From: Alligator mississippiensis | Taxonomy: Eukaryota > Chordata > Crocodylia > Alligatoridae | Length of the DNA stretch: 64,000 nt | Reading direction: 5' to 3' | NCBI RefSeq assembly: GCF_030867095.1 | Contig: NC_081826.1 | Location: forward strand, 248,352,251 to 248,416,250 | Shown here: positions 33,676-46,050 of the stretch, in pieces | How positions within the stretch are numbered: the stretch's first letter is position 1 | How the letters are laid out: each line of letters starts with the position of its first letter | Made by a program: the position numbers and the translations under genes | The notes under the pieces: model-generated | Databases searched by the model: none | What the model was told of the DNA's origin: nothing | What the model saw: only the letters and a program-made list of their open reading frames with translations

Positions 33676-34770
33676 AGTTAAAAGATTCAGTCTATGTGAA
33701 AGAGAATGGGGCTGTCCAATGACTCCCTGGTAGGACAAACTGGCAACTGTTATCTGGTTAGAAATGGTATTAACTCCAGCTCATCCTTCACTGTAATACT
33801 TGCAATATGTTGTCCTTATAGTGAGTATTGTTAATAACCAGATGCTCATGCATCTTCAAAATTATTTTTAATAATTCAAGTCATATTTTAGAATATTCTT
33901 GTTATGTGTCAAATATAATAGCAACAAAAGAAAGGAATAGCGTGAAATATCTTGTTAATACTGATGGGGAAGGGTGCAAAAATTAAAGCAACCCTTTATT
34001 AAACATTAAACTGTGAGATCACTTCTACTTAATTAATCTGTTGGGTATACAAAAGCCTCAAAAAGCAATAGGAACAACCATCCTGGAGATGATGTATAGA
34101 ACATTTGCACAGTCCCTATAGACTAAGAGAAAATTTCAACAATTATATCACTTAGTAGGAACTTTAAGAAGAGGAGTGAGATTAGACGATGCTTTGGTTT
34201 TCTGGTAGTTAAAAAAAATACTTCTAATTGAGCCAGAATGTTTTTTCCCCAGATTTTTAGTTATGGTCAAATGTTTATATATATATAATCTTATATATAT
34301 ATAATCAAAAATGTTTGATCTTGTTTTAGATTCAAATGTTTATCTTGCTTTTAAATATCATTGAAGAGACTTTCTTAGCAAAAAGCCAATCTGAATTTAG
34401 AAAAAAATAAATATTTATTTTGAAAATATCAGAGCAAAGCATTTTGACTTTTAGGAAATGTTTTGGCATGTTCTGAAATGAACAATTTTGCCAAACCAAC
34501 ACAACTTTGGAAAGTATTAGAGAGTTACCAAATCTACATTTTTCACAGGAAAAGGTTTTGGCCAAAAGAATTTAACCGGGCCAAATTGTAATAAAACAAA
34601 CCAAGTCCTGTTTATTATTATTATTAATAATAAAAAAAAATAATAATACACAAACCTGATTAGTTTTGTTTTGTTACAATTTTAATGAATGATTAACTCC
34701 CTGAATTGAATTTATGCTATTGCTTTTTCCATAGCAGAGTTATGTTATCATTGCTATTTTTAGTTTCAGT
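33676..34770. other. No gene seen; AT-rich with short repeats
   Basis: Very AT-rich. A (TA)n pair repeated around 34,276-34,308 and an (ATT)n/(AAT)n palindrome-like block at 34,611-34,650 are the only structures. Confidence 0.4.
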
Positions 34771-35747
34771 GGGAGCGTCTATACATTCATTAATGTGCAA
34801 CAGTTAATGTGAATTTAGTTTAGTACTTGCTTAATGAAGTACTAACTAAATGAGCAGTAACTTGTGCTACTGTGCAGTAACACTGGCACATGTTTTTTTG
34901 GTGATGCTTATTGCATAGTAGCCTAATAACACTGTGTAGTAGTGTATTAGCATGGTTTTTGACCGGCATGCTACTGCACAATGTTATTAAGCTACTGCAC
35001 AGTGGGGCTAGTGACAGAAATTACACATAAATCAGTGTAAGTGATCAGAAACTGGTTTAAATGTGTAACAGAATACAGGTTCAGTGCACATAAACTAGCT
35101 TCAAAATGGCTGAAACTGGTTTAAGATGAACCTGGTTGAATGTAGTATCAGACTTAACTGATTTAGGTCAAACTGATTTATGAAACTTCTGTCCCAGACC
35201 CCTTCCTGGCTCAAGTTAAATCACAGTCCACTGGCATCCTGGCACATTGCAGCCCTGGGCTGGGCTGGGCTATGCTGTCTGCTCCAGAGAGCAGGGCTGG
35301 CCCCATGCCTCTGTTCCCTAGCTGGAACAGTGTGGCTCACTGGCCTCACTGGCTGGCTCATTGCCCCTCTCCCCCAGGTTAGTTCTGGTTGTGACCATCC
35401 AAAAGCACCTGGAAGCAGGAAGAGAAAGTGATGAGTGACCCTGCAGAGTCCTACTGCTGTGATTCTGGACTGCAAATCCCAGAGACCTTGGAGGCAGCAA
35501 GAAGGGGAAGCAAACAAATAGCCCATGCTGGCTATATGCCAGAGAGTTGTGCTGTCGCACCCCCCAGCTTCTGGCTTGAGCCACTACAGGCATGTAGCTG
35601 CATTGCCTGAATCAAAAGTGAATGTCTGTTCATCTGCTTATTGGTTCAGTCTTTGCAGCTTAGACTAACCTGCAAAGACAGAATCAATTCAACCTCAGGC
35701 TTTTTGACTGTCTGTACTTAGCCTAAGCATCTTGTGTAGACATGTCC
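34771..35747 (+). mobile_element. GGGC-end MITE-like element split by another transposon
   Basis: Left end GGGAGCGTCTATACATTC; right end, inverted, GGACATGTCTACACAAGATG. Flanks are agt (34,768-34,770) and agt (35,748-35,750), a 3-bp target duplication. The left half is the familiar 'ctactgtgcagtaac' foldback sequence. The right tip, 'gcatcttgtgtagacatg', is displaced by an insertion at 35,006-35,723. The equivalent joined sequence is visible at 61,505-61,531. Confidence 0.75.
35006..35723 (-). mobile_element. GGCTAGGG-end DNA transposon, nested
   Basis: Left end GGCTAGTGACAGAAATTAC and right end, inverted, GGCTAAGTACAGACAGTC. The interior matches the 27.4-30.6 and 18.5-21.2 kb copies in reverse orientation, including 'gatcagaaactggtttaaa', 'ctggttgaatgtagtatcag' and 'actaacctgcaaaga'. 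At 718 bp it is the least interrupted of the three copies. It carries no gene. Confidence 0.75.
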
Positions 35748-35750
35748 AGT

Positions 35751-37774
35751 AACTTTAATGGCTCCAGTAGCATAATGAGAGGGGGTGGCAATCAGGACTC
35801 CAGCCCCAGATGGCATCTTAGAGACGGAGCCAGAATCTCCCGCCTCACACTGGGAACCATGACAGGAACAGGCCCATGCTGCTGGACAGGTGTAGCATTG
35901 CAACAAATAGTGTACCTGGGAGGCAGGGGGTGAATGGAATGATACCCTGCCTGGGAAGTCTTTGCCATAGCAGATGCAGCCCTGTACCCCACAGGATATC
36001 TGGGCGAGGACAGGGAGTAAACAGAGCACCAGAAGCGGCTCTTGGGGAGCCCATGCAATGAGTTTGCTGCAGACAGTACTCAGAGAGTCTGTCCCCCGGA
36101 GGCAGCAAGCAACCTGAGCCCACTGCTACAGCAGCAACTATAGCAGTAGCAGCTGCTGCTTGAGTGCAAAGAGCAGGGACAGGTGAGAGATCATCCCTAT
36201 TCCAAACACCCCTTCAATTTCCATTAGTCTGCATAATCCCCTCCCTCCCTCCCCCCACCCAACTCCTGACAGAGCCCACTGTACCTTAGAATAGCAAAGT
36301 AACTATACAAAAACACCAAAGTTAATATAGAGGTATCTAGGTAAGAAAAATGTAAGATGACAGTTTAAAAATTATTTCAAGATTTTGGCTTGAGGGGAAG
36401 GCTTATGAGATCATTTGAAGATTTCCATCAGTTTAGGCTTACGTATTTTAAGTTGTTCCTAACTTTCAGCCATGTCTGAGCCAAACTCAGGCACACTACA
36501 TGTTTTTTGTTTTGGGATATTAACCAGGACTCCAAATTTTGGCTCCAACTTCAAACCTAGGCCGGTTCCTTGCCATTACCAGATGTGAATAGGTTCAGAA
36601 ACCGGTACATAATTGGAAGTGGGATGAGACGGGTGGGATATGATTACTGTGATAGCTTGTTGGGGAGGGTTCTGATTTCTCAAACTAAAAGTACAGATTG
36701 ACTGGAGCTTTCAGATCTATCTCACCTGAACCTCAGTCATTTTATCAATTGTTTTATGTTTTGCCCATTACCTACCTACAGTTTAAATCAAATTATTTCT
36801 GGTCTTCCATCTTTCATGATAGAGGAAAAGTATTGCTTTCAGATACCATAATCTGTGGCCATCATCTACAAAATAATAACACTCTTTTCAGGTACTTAAA
36901 GGCCTTTCATATATTATATACTATACTAGCCGTGTACTAAAGGAGTTGAAATTTCCTAACTTTGGGTAGATTTCATTTTAATAAAGGAAATCTGGGTTAA
37001 ACTCTCTATTCAAACCATGCACACGGGCATAAATATTCAAAATGTCCTCTACTCCTCTCAAAATGTCATCTGCTTTGACAAAGGAAATAGATCTGCATAT
37101 TAAGCCTGTAACATATATACACTCAGCCAAGAAAAGTGTAGCGTTTTCTATTACAGATACCTTGTGCATATTTTCCTGGCAAAATCCTCAAATAAATTCT
37201 TTTGCAGCATCTAAATATTTTGTTTTATGTGGTTTGTGGTTATTTTGTGTGAGACTATATATTTTCAAGTCAGTGGTCAATGGAAATTCTTTTTACAGCT
37301 GTCTCCTCCTGTTTATCTTTATCTGTCAGTATAGTAAACTCTCTTCTGGATGTTTAGAAATAATTGCATTTCATATTGTCTTCTATGTTTTATCTTCTTT
37401 ATGGAGGATCATGGTTTATGATCAGGTCCAAATCTTGAAGGCGTTGGCAAAACTCATATTGACTACAGTTGGAAAACATTTTGAGCGAAATTCAGAGGCT
37501 GCATTAGGTGACCCAAATGAAGCTCCCTTTGCTCAGTTGGACTGCATGTAATATACCGGGAATGTGCAAACTGGGCAGGAACAATTGAACTTACCTCTTC
37601 TTACTCTATCTTCTTCTCTGATTTTCTTCCTATACTCTACTGTTCTGGGCATTTAGCATGTTAGCTATGGAAACACTGAGATTGTGGAACAAACTACCCC
37701 AAGAAACCAAGCACCATCACTTAGAATGGAAGGTGCGTCTTTGACTTTGCTTTCTCTTAATATAAATATACAGT
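35751..37774. other. No gene seen
   Basis: Mixed DNA. A 169-codon frame at 37,042-37,551 is hydrophobic and AT-driven, without a domain or splice context. Confidence 0.35.
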
Positions 37775-38771
37775 GGGCACATCTACACAAAACACTTTAT
37801 TCAAGATTACAGCTAATTACTGTGCAATTAGCATCTTGTATAGATGTCCCTAATAACACTGCACAGTAGCATGTCACAGTACAGACAGTGCTAATATGCT
37901 ACTGTGCAGTATTATTAGCCTATTGTGTAATAGTGTCACTAAAAGGGCATTCACCAGTGCTACTGCACAGTAACTCTGGTTACTGTGCATTTATTTAGTA
38001 CTTGATTATACAACTACTAAATTAAATGTGCAGTGACCACTGCACATTAGTAATCTGCTTTAATTGCAAGTAAATTTGCAACCAATAAATAAAAGTAAAA
38101 ATTTTAACCTCAACTACTTATTGCACAATAGCATACATGTAGACTCCTGATCGGGAGCACATTTACTCCTGGTCAGCCAGGCAGCAGGGGGCAGGAGATT
38201 GCTCCCATATCTCCCAGCCCTAGCCCCATGGTCACAAGGCTGTGGCTAGGGGATCCATATCTCCCAGCCTGAGCTCTGCAGTTGCAGGGCCTGGGCTGGG
38301 AGATTCTTATTTCCCAGCCCTGGCCCTGTAGTCAAAGGGAGATTCCCAGCGACGGCCCTGTGACCACACAGCTCAGGCTGGGAGGTAAGGATCTCTCACT
38401 CCAGGTCTTGTGACCATCAGGCCAGGGATGGGAGAAAAAGGCCTAGCCTTGGCCCTGTGACTGCAATCACAGAGTGGACCTGGGAGCTCCAGGCTGATGG
38501 GGCAGGGGGACATTGCCCTGCCTGAGTTCCAGTAGTGAAGCCCACCCTGGTAACAGGCAGCTTCTGGGGCAGAAAGCAATCTTCTAGCCCCTGCCAGGAG
38601 ATAGCGATCTCCTGACCCTGTGCTCCCTGCGAGCCCCTGGGCTAGTACCCAGTGGGAGCCTAGAGCTCCCCCTGGCTGCTGCAGGAGTCCAGTGCAGGGC
38701 AGGTGGGGGTGGGAGCAGATTGCTGCCACAAGCAGCAAATCTTCTCTGTCTTCCTCGCATGTGTAGATGCC
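37775..38771 (+). mobile_element. GGGC-end element with GC-rich core
   Basis: Starts GGGCACATCTACACAAAAC. Repeated 'gctactg(c/t)gcagta' foldback sequence follows to about 38,060, then a GC-rich core, then a right end read inverted as GGCATCTACACATGCG at about 38,771. The layout parallels 60,783-61,531. A shorter complete unit may be embedded at 37,775-37,850, where a matching inverted end 'tagatgtccc' occurs, so two overlapping insertions are possible. Confidence 0.5.
38195..38480 (+). repeat. Degenerate minisatellite, about 40-50-bp unit
   Basis: Successive units carry 'atctcccagcc(c)', 'ggccctgt(g/a)', 'gtcacaaggctg' or similar, and 'ggctgggaga'. At least four units are recognisable within the GC-rich core. 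Confidence 0.55.
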
Positions 38772-41700
38772 TGTGAGTTTACTTTAGAGTCATTTACTGT
38801 ACAGTAAACCCACCCTACAACATTTGCATATGTATATGTGCTAAGTAACATGCATATTAAAAATACTGAATGCCTTTTCTCACAATGTGCAGGTACTTAG
38901 TCAAGTGAGTAGTTCCACTGAAATGTGTAGTCTCACAATTTCTATTCAGTCAAAATATCAAATTCAGAGGTTGATCTCAGTTAGTCCAGAAGAGATATTG
39001 AGAGAGGATCTAAAGAGAAACTGGTTGTATATATACACATTGAGAAGGCTGGAAGAATGAAAACCAATGCAAAATTCAAGTCTGGATTTCGCACACTAAG
39101 GCAGATAGTGTTGCTAAGTGTGGACTACAGGTTTGGGTCCATCATGTAGCCAGCTAAATAACCTCCTTGTCATTTAAGACTGCAGTATGACAAGTAAACA
39201 GTGGAAGTCTGATGAGTTGTCACTTTGCTGTACAGTGTGCCATTTTAAAGTTTGTGGTTTTAAAACATTTAAAACATTCAGAGACTGTCAAAATGTATCT
39301 TGTTTGTTCAAAATTTGTTCTCTTCAGTGTTGTGGTACAAGAAATGGGAGAGTTAAAAACTGGTTTCTTTATACAGCTAATCTTGATGGTAATTGCTCAC
39401 ATTTGGATCACTTATTAGTCTAAAAAAAAAAAAAAAAGTTTCTCAATAAGTGTTGCAGGCCATCCAGCTATGGGAAATTTCTAACCATATTTTCTTTGCG
39501 TCAGATAGCGCATCCTTACCAACATTTATCAAAAACTGTGCAGAATTCATCAAAAATTCATTGAAAACATGCATCAGAACTCAGCAGGCAATTTTCTTTA
39601 AGATTCATTAGGACGAGCAGGTGACAGCTGCTCTTCTGTACATATTGACTTTACAGTGCTGAGCAGAGGGAGAAGAATATTCTTTTCATCACTATGCTAG
39701 GGATCCAATGCCAGACTGCAATGCCTCATTGTATGAATCTTATGCACCAAGTACCATTGACTCCATGAGGCTGTTCCTGGAGTCCAAGCATGATGAAAGG
39801 TATCACATAGCATCTCCCACAGGGAGAATAGAGAAGCCATAGCAGAGGACAAAGTTCATGCTGTTCCTTCTTTTCATGCTCCAAAGCAGCAATCTCTATA
39901 TTCAAATCCTTCCTTAAAACATCTCCCACAAAGTTTTACTAGAAGCCTCTGCTGAAATATGCTTAATTCCTTAAAGCAATATACTGATATATCTTCAAAG
40001 TAATCAAAAGAAGCACCAATTAGAAACATCCTTAAGATACAACTGGCTTTTATCTCAGTCTCCATTGGAAACAACAGTTCTGAAAGGTTTGTTGCTTCTT
40101 GCTTTGATTTGAGCCTATATCTGTGTTCTTTGCATTCCATCCCTAGTTTAATTTTAAATGGCAAACCTCTGGAGAGAAGAGCTTAACTTTAACATTTTCC
40201 TGTCAGCACCATGCACACCCATGGCATCATACCAGTATTGTTTTTTTCTGACCCCACGTACTTTTAAGGAGGAGAGAGACAGCTTTAGAAAATAAATACA
40301 AACTGATCCAGTGTGGAGCATCCAAATCTGAATTATTTTTTAAGAGAAAAGAGTGCAGGTGCTAAAACATCTGTTCTCTCTCTGGGCCTTATGCATCCAG
40401 TGTTGGCTAGTACTCAGAAATTCTCTCCTCTTCCATAATGTTTCCTCACATAAGATTTAACACTTCCTTGTTAAAATCTTCCCAGCACCTTTACTTCCAA
40501 ATAAAGAAGCTTCTTTATCAAGTGAATTATAAAATTATTTTCCAGACTTTCTCTAACAAAAACACTAACAATTGTGCTGAGGCTAACATGTTGTAATATA
40601 TTCATGCTGTCTTTCAGTTAATTATTTGGATTGCTTGGTCTATTTTCATATATTCATTTTTTTCTGGCAATATATAATCACCATGATTATAATCAACACC
40701 AGTACCATACTTTATTCTGAATGTATCATCAGTATATGGACAGGGAAGCTCAAGTGAAGTTTGAGCTACAAGGGACCTATGGGATATTAAAATCAATGTG
40801 AATTACTCATATCCTGTGAGGAAAGAATAGGTTCCCAGAAATTTAGCAGTGAATGGTCCTTACTTTTTCTTCCTCTTTTGACTGAGCAATAGATTGCACA
40901 TGAAGACACAATCTCTGGTTTTCAGGACACACAAAACTAACTAAAGACGTATTCCAAAATAATTAATGAGAAAGCAATAAGGAAGCTCCTTTGTAATTGT
41001 CAGCTTCTGGCATCAGAAAGGAAGCAATAATTCTTGTTTGTTAGACAAAGAATAGTTCCTTAAAATAAATTAAGATCGCTCTGGGAGAATTGTCTTACAT
41101 GAATCAAAGAAGAGATTTATTTGATAAAAAAAGTATTTGATTTAAACTCTGATTAGTAATTCTTTGGAGAATTTTGGCATCTGACCTAAGAGACATAACA
41201 GTTTTAATGCATACACTGCAGTATGTATATGTTAAAGTAAAACGTAAGTTCATCCCGTAACAGTTTTTCTGAAGACAACATTTTTATGCCAAATCATGAA
41301 GGAACATCTCACTTCTTTACTGACTGAATACAGTGCTGTCTTTACAAAGGCAACATTTTCAAGGTTTGACCTCTGTTTCAGGGAACAGAGTTTGTATGAA
41401 GAGATCTTGCAAAATCCTTATGAACTCTTCAAATATCAAAATGAGGCCCACTATAATGAGCAGATGTAGACAGCCACCATCTGGATAGAACTAAGCTAGT
41501 TTGCACTGGTTACAGCTGAACAATATTTATTTTCATTTCAGTATATGTTCAAATTTTGATGGTCTCATAAAATGCAAGAAGAAAATAAGTCACAGTTGTA
41601 AAACAATCCCCCCTCCCCCAACCTAAATTGCCAGGCTCAGTATGATAATAGACAAAACTGTTAATATTGATGTACTAGAATCATCTTACCAACAGGCTGA

Positions 41701-41940
41701 ACAATAACATGTTGGCAAAAAGATGATGGGGAAGGCACAAACAGTTACTAGGGGTGATTTTATGAACCCATTTTTATTATTATCCATTTAAGAACAAATA
41801 CAATTATTATAATTACAGTGTCCTAAGAACATAGCACTTTTGTCCAAGAGTACTTTGTAATGACAGTTTGCTCACTAGTGAAATGTAACTCTTTGTGCTG
41901 GAACACAGAGCAAAGTAGCAATAACCTGGAGTCAGTGGTG
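38772..41940. other. No gene recognised
   Basis: Mostly AT-rich. An A run lies near 39,421-39,437. A minus-strand frame of 96 codons at 39,874-40,164 (core ASFDYFEDISVYCFKELSIFQQ) is protein-like in composition, but no family is recognised and the frame breaks downstream, so it is noted without a call. Confidence 0.35.
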
Positions 41941-42239
41941 TACCGATGGGGGGGGACCATGGCCCCCAGGCATCGGCCTGGGGAGGGGTGCCTCCCACAT
42001 TTCGTGCGTGGCCCACATGCCTGCTCGGTGGGTTGTGTGCTTCTTTTGCTATTCCACCCAGAAATTCCAGCCACCATCCCTTCCCACACGGCTGGTGTGC
42101 TGTGCTGCTAATTCTCCTGCAGAAGTGCCATGGGGCAGGGGGTGGGGGCCTTGCACAGGCTGATTCGTCTCAGGACCTGCACCCTGCTCAGATCGTCCCA
42201 GGAGGGGGTGCAAATGCTGGCACTGGCCCCCAGGTACCG

Positions 42240-42790
42240 GAGACCCCAGGATGCCACTGCCTGGAGTACTGCATCTAGTTTTGGGCCCCCCACTTCAGGA
42301 GGGACGTGAATAAGCTTCAGAGAGTCCAAAGGAGAGACACCCATATGATCAAAGGCCAAGAGGGCAAGCCCTATGAGGAGAGGCTGAGGGACTTGGGACT
42401 CTTCAGCCTGAAGACGAGAAAGCTCAGGGGGGACTTGGTGGCAGCCTACAAGTATATAAGGGAGGTGCATCAGGACCTGGAAGAACAGTTGTTCACCAGG
42501 GCTCCCCAAGGCATACCAAGGTCTAATGACCACAAACTCCTGGAAGGCCAGTTTAGACTGGACATAAGGAAAAACTTCTTCACAGTCCATGTGTCCAGGG
42601 ACTGGAACAGACTCCCCCCAGAGGTGGTGCAAGCACCTACTCTGGACTCATTCAAAAGGCATTTGGATGTTTATCTTGCTGGGATCATTTGACCCCAGCA
42701 GACTTCCTGCCTATGGCAGGAGGCTGGACTCGATGATCTCGTGAGGTCCCTTCCACTCCTAATGTCTATGAAATTTATAAAATCTATGAA
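42240..42790 (+). mobile_element. CR1 LINE, 3' fragment with open C-terminus
   Basis: The 128-codon frame at 42,306-42,692 begins MNKLQRVQRRDTHMIKGQEG and contains GLFSLKTRKLRGDLVAAYKY, FRLDIRKNFFTVHVSRDWNR and LPPEVVQAPTLDSFKRHLDV, the CR1 ORF2 C-terminus, ending naturally at the expected stop. The 3' tail is 'cccttccactcctaatgtct' followed by 'atgaaatttataaaatcta' repeats. It is the best preserved of the short CR1 fragments here, so probably one of the younger ones. Confidence 0.92.
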
Positions 42791-42936
42791 ACCTCCTGTT
42801 CTAAATGTTTGTGCAAGACAAAAGCCATTGAAATGAGACTGCCGAACAAAATTGCCAAGTTCGAATTTGGTCAGGACACTGGGGTTAGTAGTCCCTACTG
42901 CTGTGAAAAGTATCTTAAGAGCTACATGGCTTAGAA

Positions 42937-43152
42937 TAGTGTTTTTCACATATTTTTGGCCACACACCCCTTTACCTGGAAAAGGTTGCTGTTCATTCCC
43001 TCTACGTGAAACTCATCTCAGCCTGTCCACTGACATCACCATACACTGACCAATCAGAAGCTCCACCACCGTTATTAACATTTAAGCATATATGCCTTGG
43101 CAAAGCACTGCATACCCTTTAGGGTATATGTACCCTAGTTTGAATACCACTG
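42937..43152. mobile_element. hAT-like MITE, degenerate
   Basis: Left end TAGTGTTTTTCACATATT, right end inverted CAGTGGTATTCAAACTAGG. Flanks gcttagaa (42,929-42,936) and gcctacag (43,153-43,160) agree at five of eight positions in hAT-preferred form. At 216 bp it has no gene. Confidence 0.55.
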
Positions 43153-43160
43153 GCCTACAG

Positions 43161-43910
43161 CAAATGGTTTGTGTCTGTGCACAATTTAGTTTGGCACACA
43201 TTGCTGCCCAGCACTGGCCCAGTACTGGCACTCATGCACCTGGCACAATGGTATAAAAGAGTAGCTAGATAGGCATGCAGCTAGTTTTTGCATGCACCAA
43301 TTTAGGATTTTAGTTTGAAGAAGCAGTAATCATATATGTAGGCAAATATTTCAAGAGTAATTTACTATATATTACCCCCTGGACCTCATCTTTAAATATT
43401 TGGCTGTACATGGCTGCAGGTAGTCAGAGCCATGGATTTGCAGCTCACCTGAAACACAACAACTCTAGAAGGACAATGCCATCTTAAGATAATAATGGAG
43501 GGATGCTTTAGCATAATGGAAGACTGGGTCAATAGAAAGTAACTTAGCAGATGGGACTTCATTGTCATTACTCGCTGTAGCTCTTTGTTCTTGGAACCCT
43601 TATTTTCTCTTATAAATACACTTCCTGTTGCTAACAGAGAAGATTACAGAGAAGCATGACTTTTAAAAACCTTCAGTCTATTAATAAAATTCATTCACTG
43701 CTTATTTGTGTCCCTTTCTAAGCATCAGTCTTGTTCTGTCCCAGCTATGTCCTCTCTACAAAGCTGATTCAACTGACTTCCATGGATACTGGATTTGGCC
43801 CAATATTCCTGCCCAACATTCAGGAATATAGGAGATGTATTGCAAAGAATTTGCCTTGAGCTTTACACTGAATCCCATTGGGGACTGTGGGATTTTAGTT
43901 AGTTCCCTAT
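43161..43910. other. No gene seen
   Basis: Mixed-composition DNA without a recognisable feature. Confidence 0.35.
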
Positions 43911-44243
43911 GGGCATATCTACATGTGCATTAATGCATTGTAATTATGGCACACTCAGTTTGGCACACTTAGTATGGCACACTAAGTTCTGGGATTACTG
44001 CGCAGTAGCACTGATTATGGTGCATTAAGTTAGTACCTGTTATTACACTTGCTGTTATTACAGGTACTAACTTAATGCATCGTAATCAGTGCTACTATGC
44101 AGTAACACCAGCGCACATCTTTTATGTGATGTTAATGTGCAGTAGCTTAATTCTACTGCGCATTAGCACAGCTTCTGCCATGACATGCTAATGTGCAGTA
44201 GAATTAGTCTACCACGCTTTTAATGTCTCATGTAGACACACCC
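43911..44243. mobile_element. GGGC-end foldback MITE
   Basis: Left end GGGCATATCTACATGTGC, right end inverted GGGTGTGTCTACATGAGAC. The interior is two successive foldbacks: about 43,994-44,050 pairs with 44,055-44,106 around the 'agttagtacctg / caggtactaact' palindrome, and a second 'gtgcagtagctta / ctaatgtgcagta' pair lies in the right half. Flanks are tat and ttt. Confidence 0.8.
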
Positions 44244-44431
44244 TTTGGTCTACACAGGGCAAATATGAGCAATGAAATTCAGTTATATGCTTTGTTGAAT
44301 GCCTTGAGTTAAAGAGCTTGTGGTGCACATCTCCTCTGGAGCCAAATCCAATCCAAAAAGGATTGACAAGATTCAATATTACAACACCTAACTTCTAGTT
44401 GCCTGGACCCCTGGAGGAGAATCCAGAGCCC

Positions 44432-44714
44432 CTCATTAACTTCATATTGGCACTTTGTTGCGTCCACAATTGTTCAAGTAAAAAGAAAAGACATGATGAA
44501 AACCCTCGTAAGATTGCATCTTTACTTTCTTGACCTTTTCCTTTTCTTGTCTTACTTCATCTTCTCAGTTTCATTTATCTGTTTATGCCATTACAGGGAC
44601 ACCCTACCACATCCATTTGCTTGCAGTTTTCAGTGAATTCTGTGCATCATTTTTAGGCCCTTATCACCATGAGACTTAAATCCTCTACTTCTAGTCCATA
44701 ACAGGATTACATGG
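44432..44714 (+). repeat. Diverged direct repeat, unit 1 (partner 46.77-47.04 kb)
   Basis: Matches 46,768-47,040 in order: 'ctcattaacttca', 'tggcact/tagcact', 'tttcttgacct', 'cttgtctta/cttgtcttgc', 'tctcag(t/c)ttcattt', 'tttatgc', 'catcctaccacat/caccctaccacat', 'ttgcttg(c/t)agtttt', 'caccatgaga/caccataaga'. It is either an old tandem duplication or two copies of an unnamed repeat. Confidence 0.7.
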
Positions 44715-44744
44715 CCACTTTGGGCTCTGTGTCTGGGCTCCCTA

Positions 44745-45041
44745 CAGAGTGCCTACATCTTTTTAGGTTCAAGACACCACTTGGAAAATGCCAGCAATTA
44801 GGTTACTTTGGGGTTGGGGGGCGGTGGGGGGGCTGTGTGAGAAAAAATTATTGAGCAATTCTTCTGTTGCAAAGAACTCAGAAAGAACAAAACAGTTCAG
44901 AATGCTTTGACATTATAGACTTTTGTTGGAATTCTCTGGGTTTAATCTTGTGACTCGTGTAGAGGTTTGCACACCTAACTGTGCTAATATTGCATGACAT
45001 CCTATGTCACCTTTAAAAGACACTTTAGTTGAGAATCACTG
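44745..45041. mobile_element. Degenerate hAT-like element
   Basis: The right end, inverted, reads CAGTGATTCTCAACTAAAG, a good hAT end. The left end near 44,745 is a degenerate CAG-type end followed by 'tttttaggttcaagacacc'. The block 'ttcaagacacc ... cttctgttgcaaaga' is shared with 3,905-4,012. The 8-bp flanks do not clearly match. Confidence 0.45.
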
Positions 45042-46050
45042 ACCTAGGTCAGGATAGGCATCTTAGAACAGAATCTACAAAAACCAGAACTCTCAGCATA
45101 GGACTGCCTAAAGTCCATTGGGAGTCACCTGGAACTGGCCAACTGGAAACACTGAGGACAGTGTTAACTCCTATTCCTCCCAAGGGCTTAGGCACCTTAC
45201 TCAAGCTGCAGGGAGGTGCCTCCATCCATGTAGTAACCAGGCCTGAGAATCCTCCAGAGAAGTTAGACCTATACCGTTTAAAAATCTGAGTAAGAGTCAG
45301 TCCTTTCTTTCAATCCGTAGCTGAGGAAGAAACAGCTTTCCCCTTTCTATGTAGTAGTCTACTGATTAAAACACTCACCCATTATGAGACCTGACAGAGA
45401 GAGAAACTGAACTAAGGAGCTCTAAACCTGCATCTCCTACTGACTTGGAGTGTTCCCTAACCATCACACAACTGGCTAGGCTGGGGTAGGATATTCTTAA
45501 TCCCTCCCGTTGAAGCTGCTTCATGGTGTAGGGAAAGAAAACATGTCCAACAAAAGCATGATTCTGTGGCTTTGCAGTTTGTATACTCACTTGGTAGGGG
45601 AAGACCTAGATTCTGGTTGCTGTTCCTGGGACTGTTTAAGTGTTTCATATTAAACAGGCATTGGATAAAATAAAGTCTTTGGAGCAGGGTTTTCTTCTCT
45701 GGCCTCATTCTAACAAAAAGCAGAAGCTACCATGGTAGCTTGTAGGGAGCTTGACCCTGTCAGTTTGCACTGGAGTGCTCAGAGGATGTGTACTAGAAGC
45801 AAATAGAGAAACAACTAGTTTGTAGCTCCCAGGTGGTCTTAGGCATGAACTAAGTATTAACTTGCTTAGCCTTGTCAAGAGTGAGGTGCTTCTGGACATT
45901 TGCAGAAACAAAACTCTAGGTGCCTGGGGAACTTTAAGGTTAAAATCTGAGACTCCTATAGCAACAGCAGAGCAGGATCTCAGTTTTTGCCTTAGGCCCC
46001 CAAATTCCCTTTAAGTCCCACTTTTGATGCCTTTGCCCTTTTTTGGATTT
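45042..46050. repeat. Probable ancient interspersed repeat, class not assigned
   Basis: Contains 'agtagtctactgattaaaacactcacc' in the sense direction (broken match) and about 80 bp later 'gagtgttccctaaccatcac', a reverse-oriented similar motif, with several 'ttaggcacct/cttaggca' blocks. This resembles old reptile repeats with paired 'gttagagcactcacc' motifs of tRNA-like appearance. The limits are uncertain. Confidence 0.3.

Noticed and set aside
37042-37551. 169-codon plus-strand frame, hydrophobic
   Set aside because: Composition follows T-rich DNA; no domain, no Kozak or splice support.
39726-40164. Two overlapping minus-strand frames with protein-like composition
   Set aside because: No family recognised, the frames are not joined by a clear splice site, and the downstream frame breaks soon; left as unassigned sequence.
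45300-45500. tRNA-like motif considered as a tRNA gene
   Set aside because: No complete cloverleaf with proper A and B boxes could be drawn; the paired motifs fit an old repeat better.
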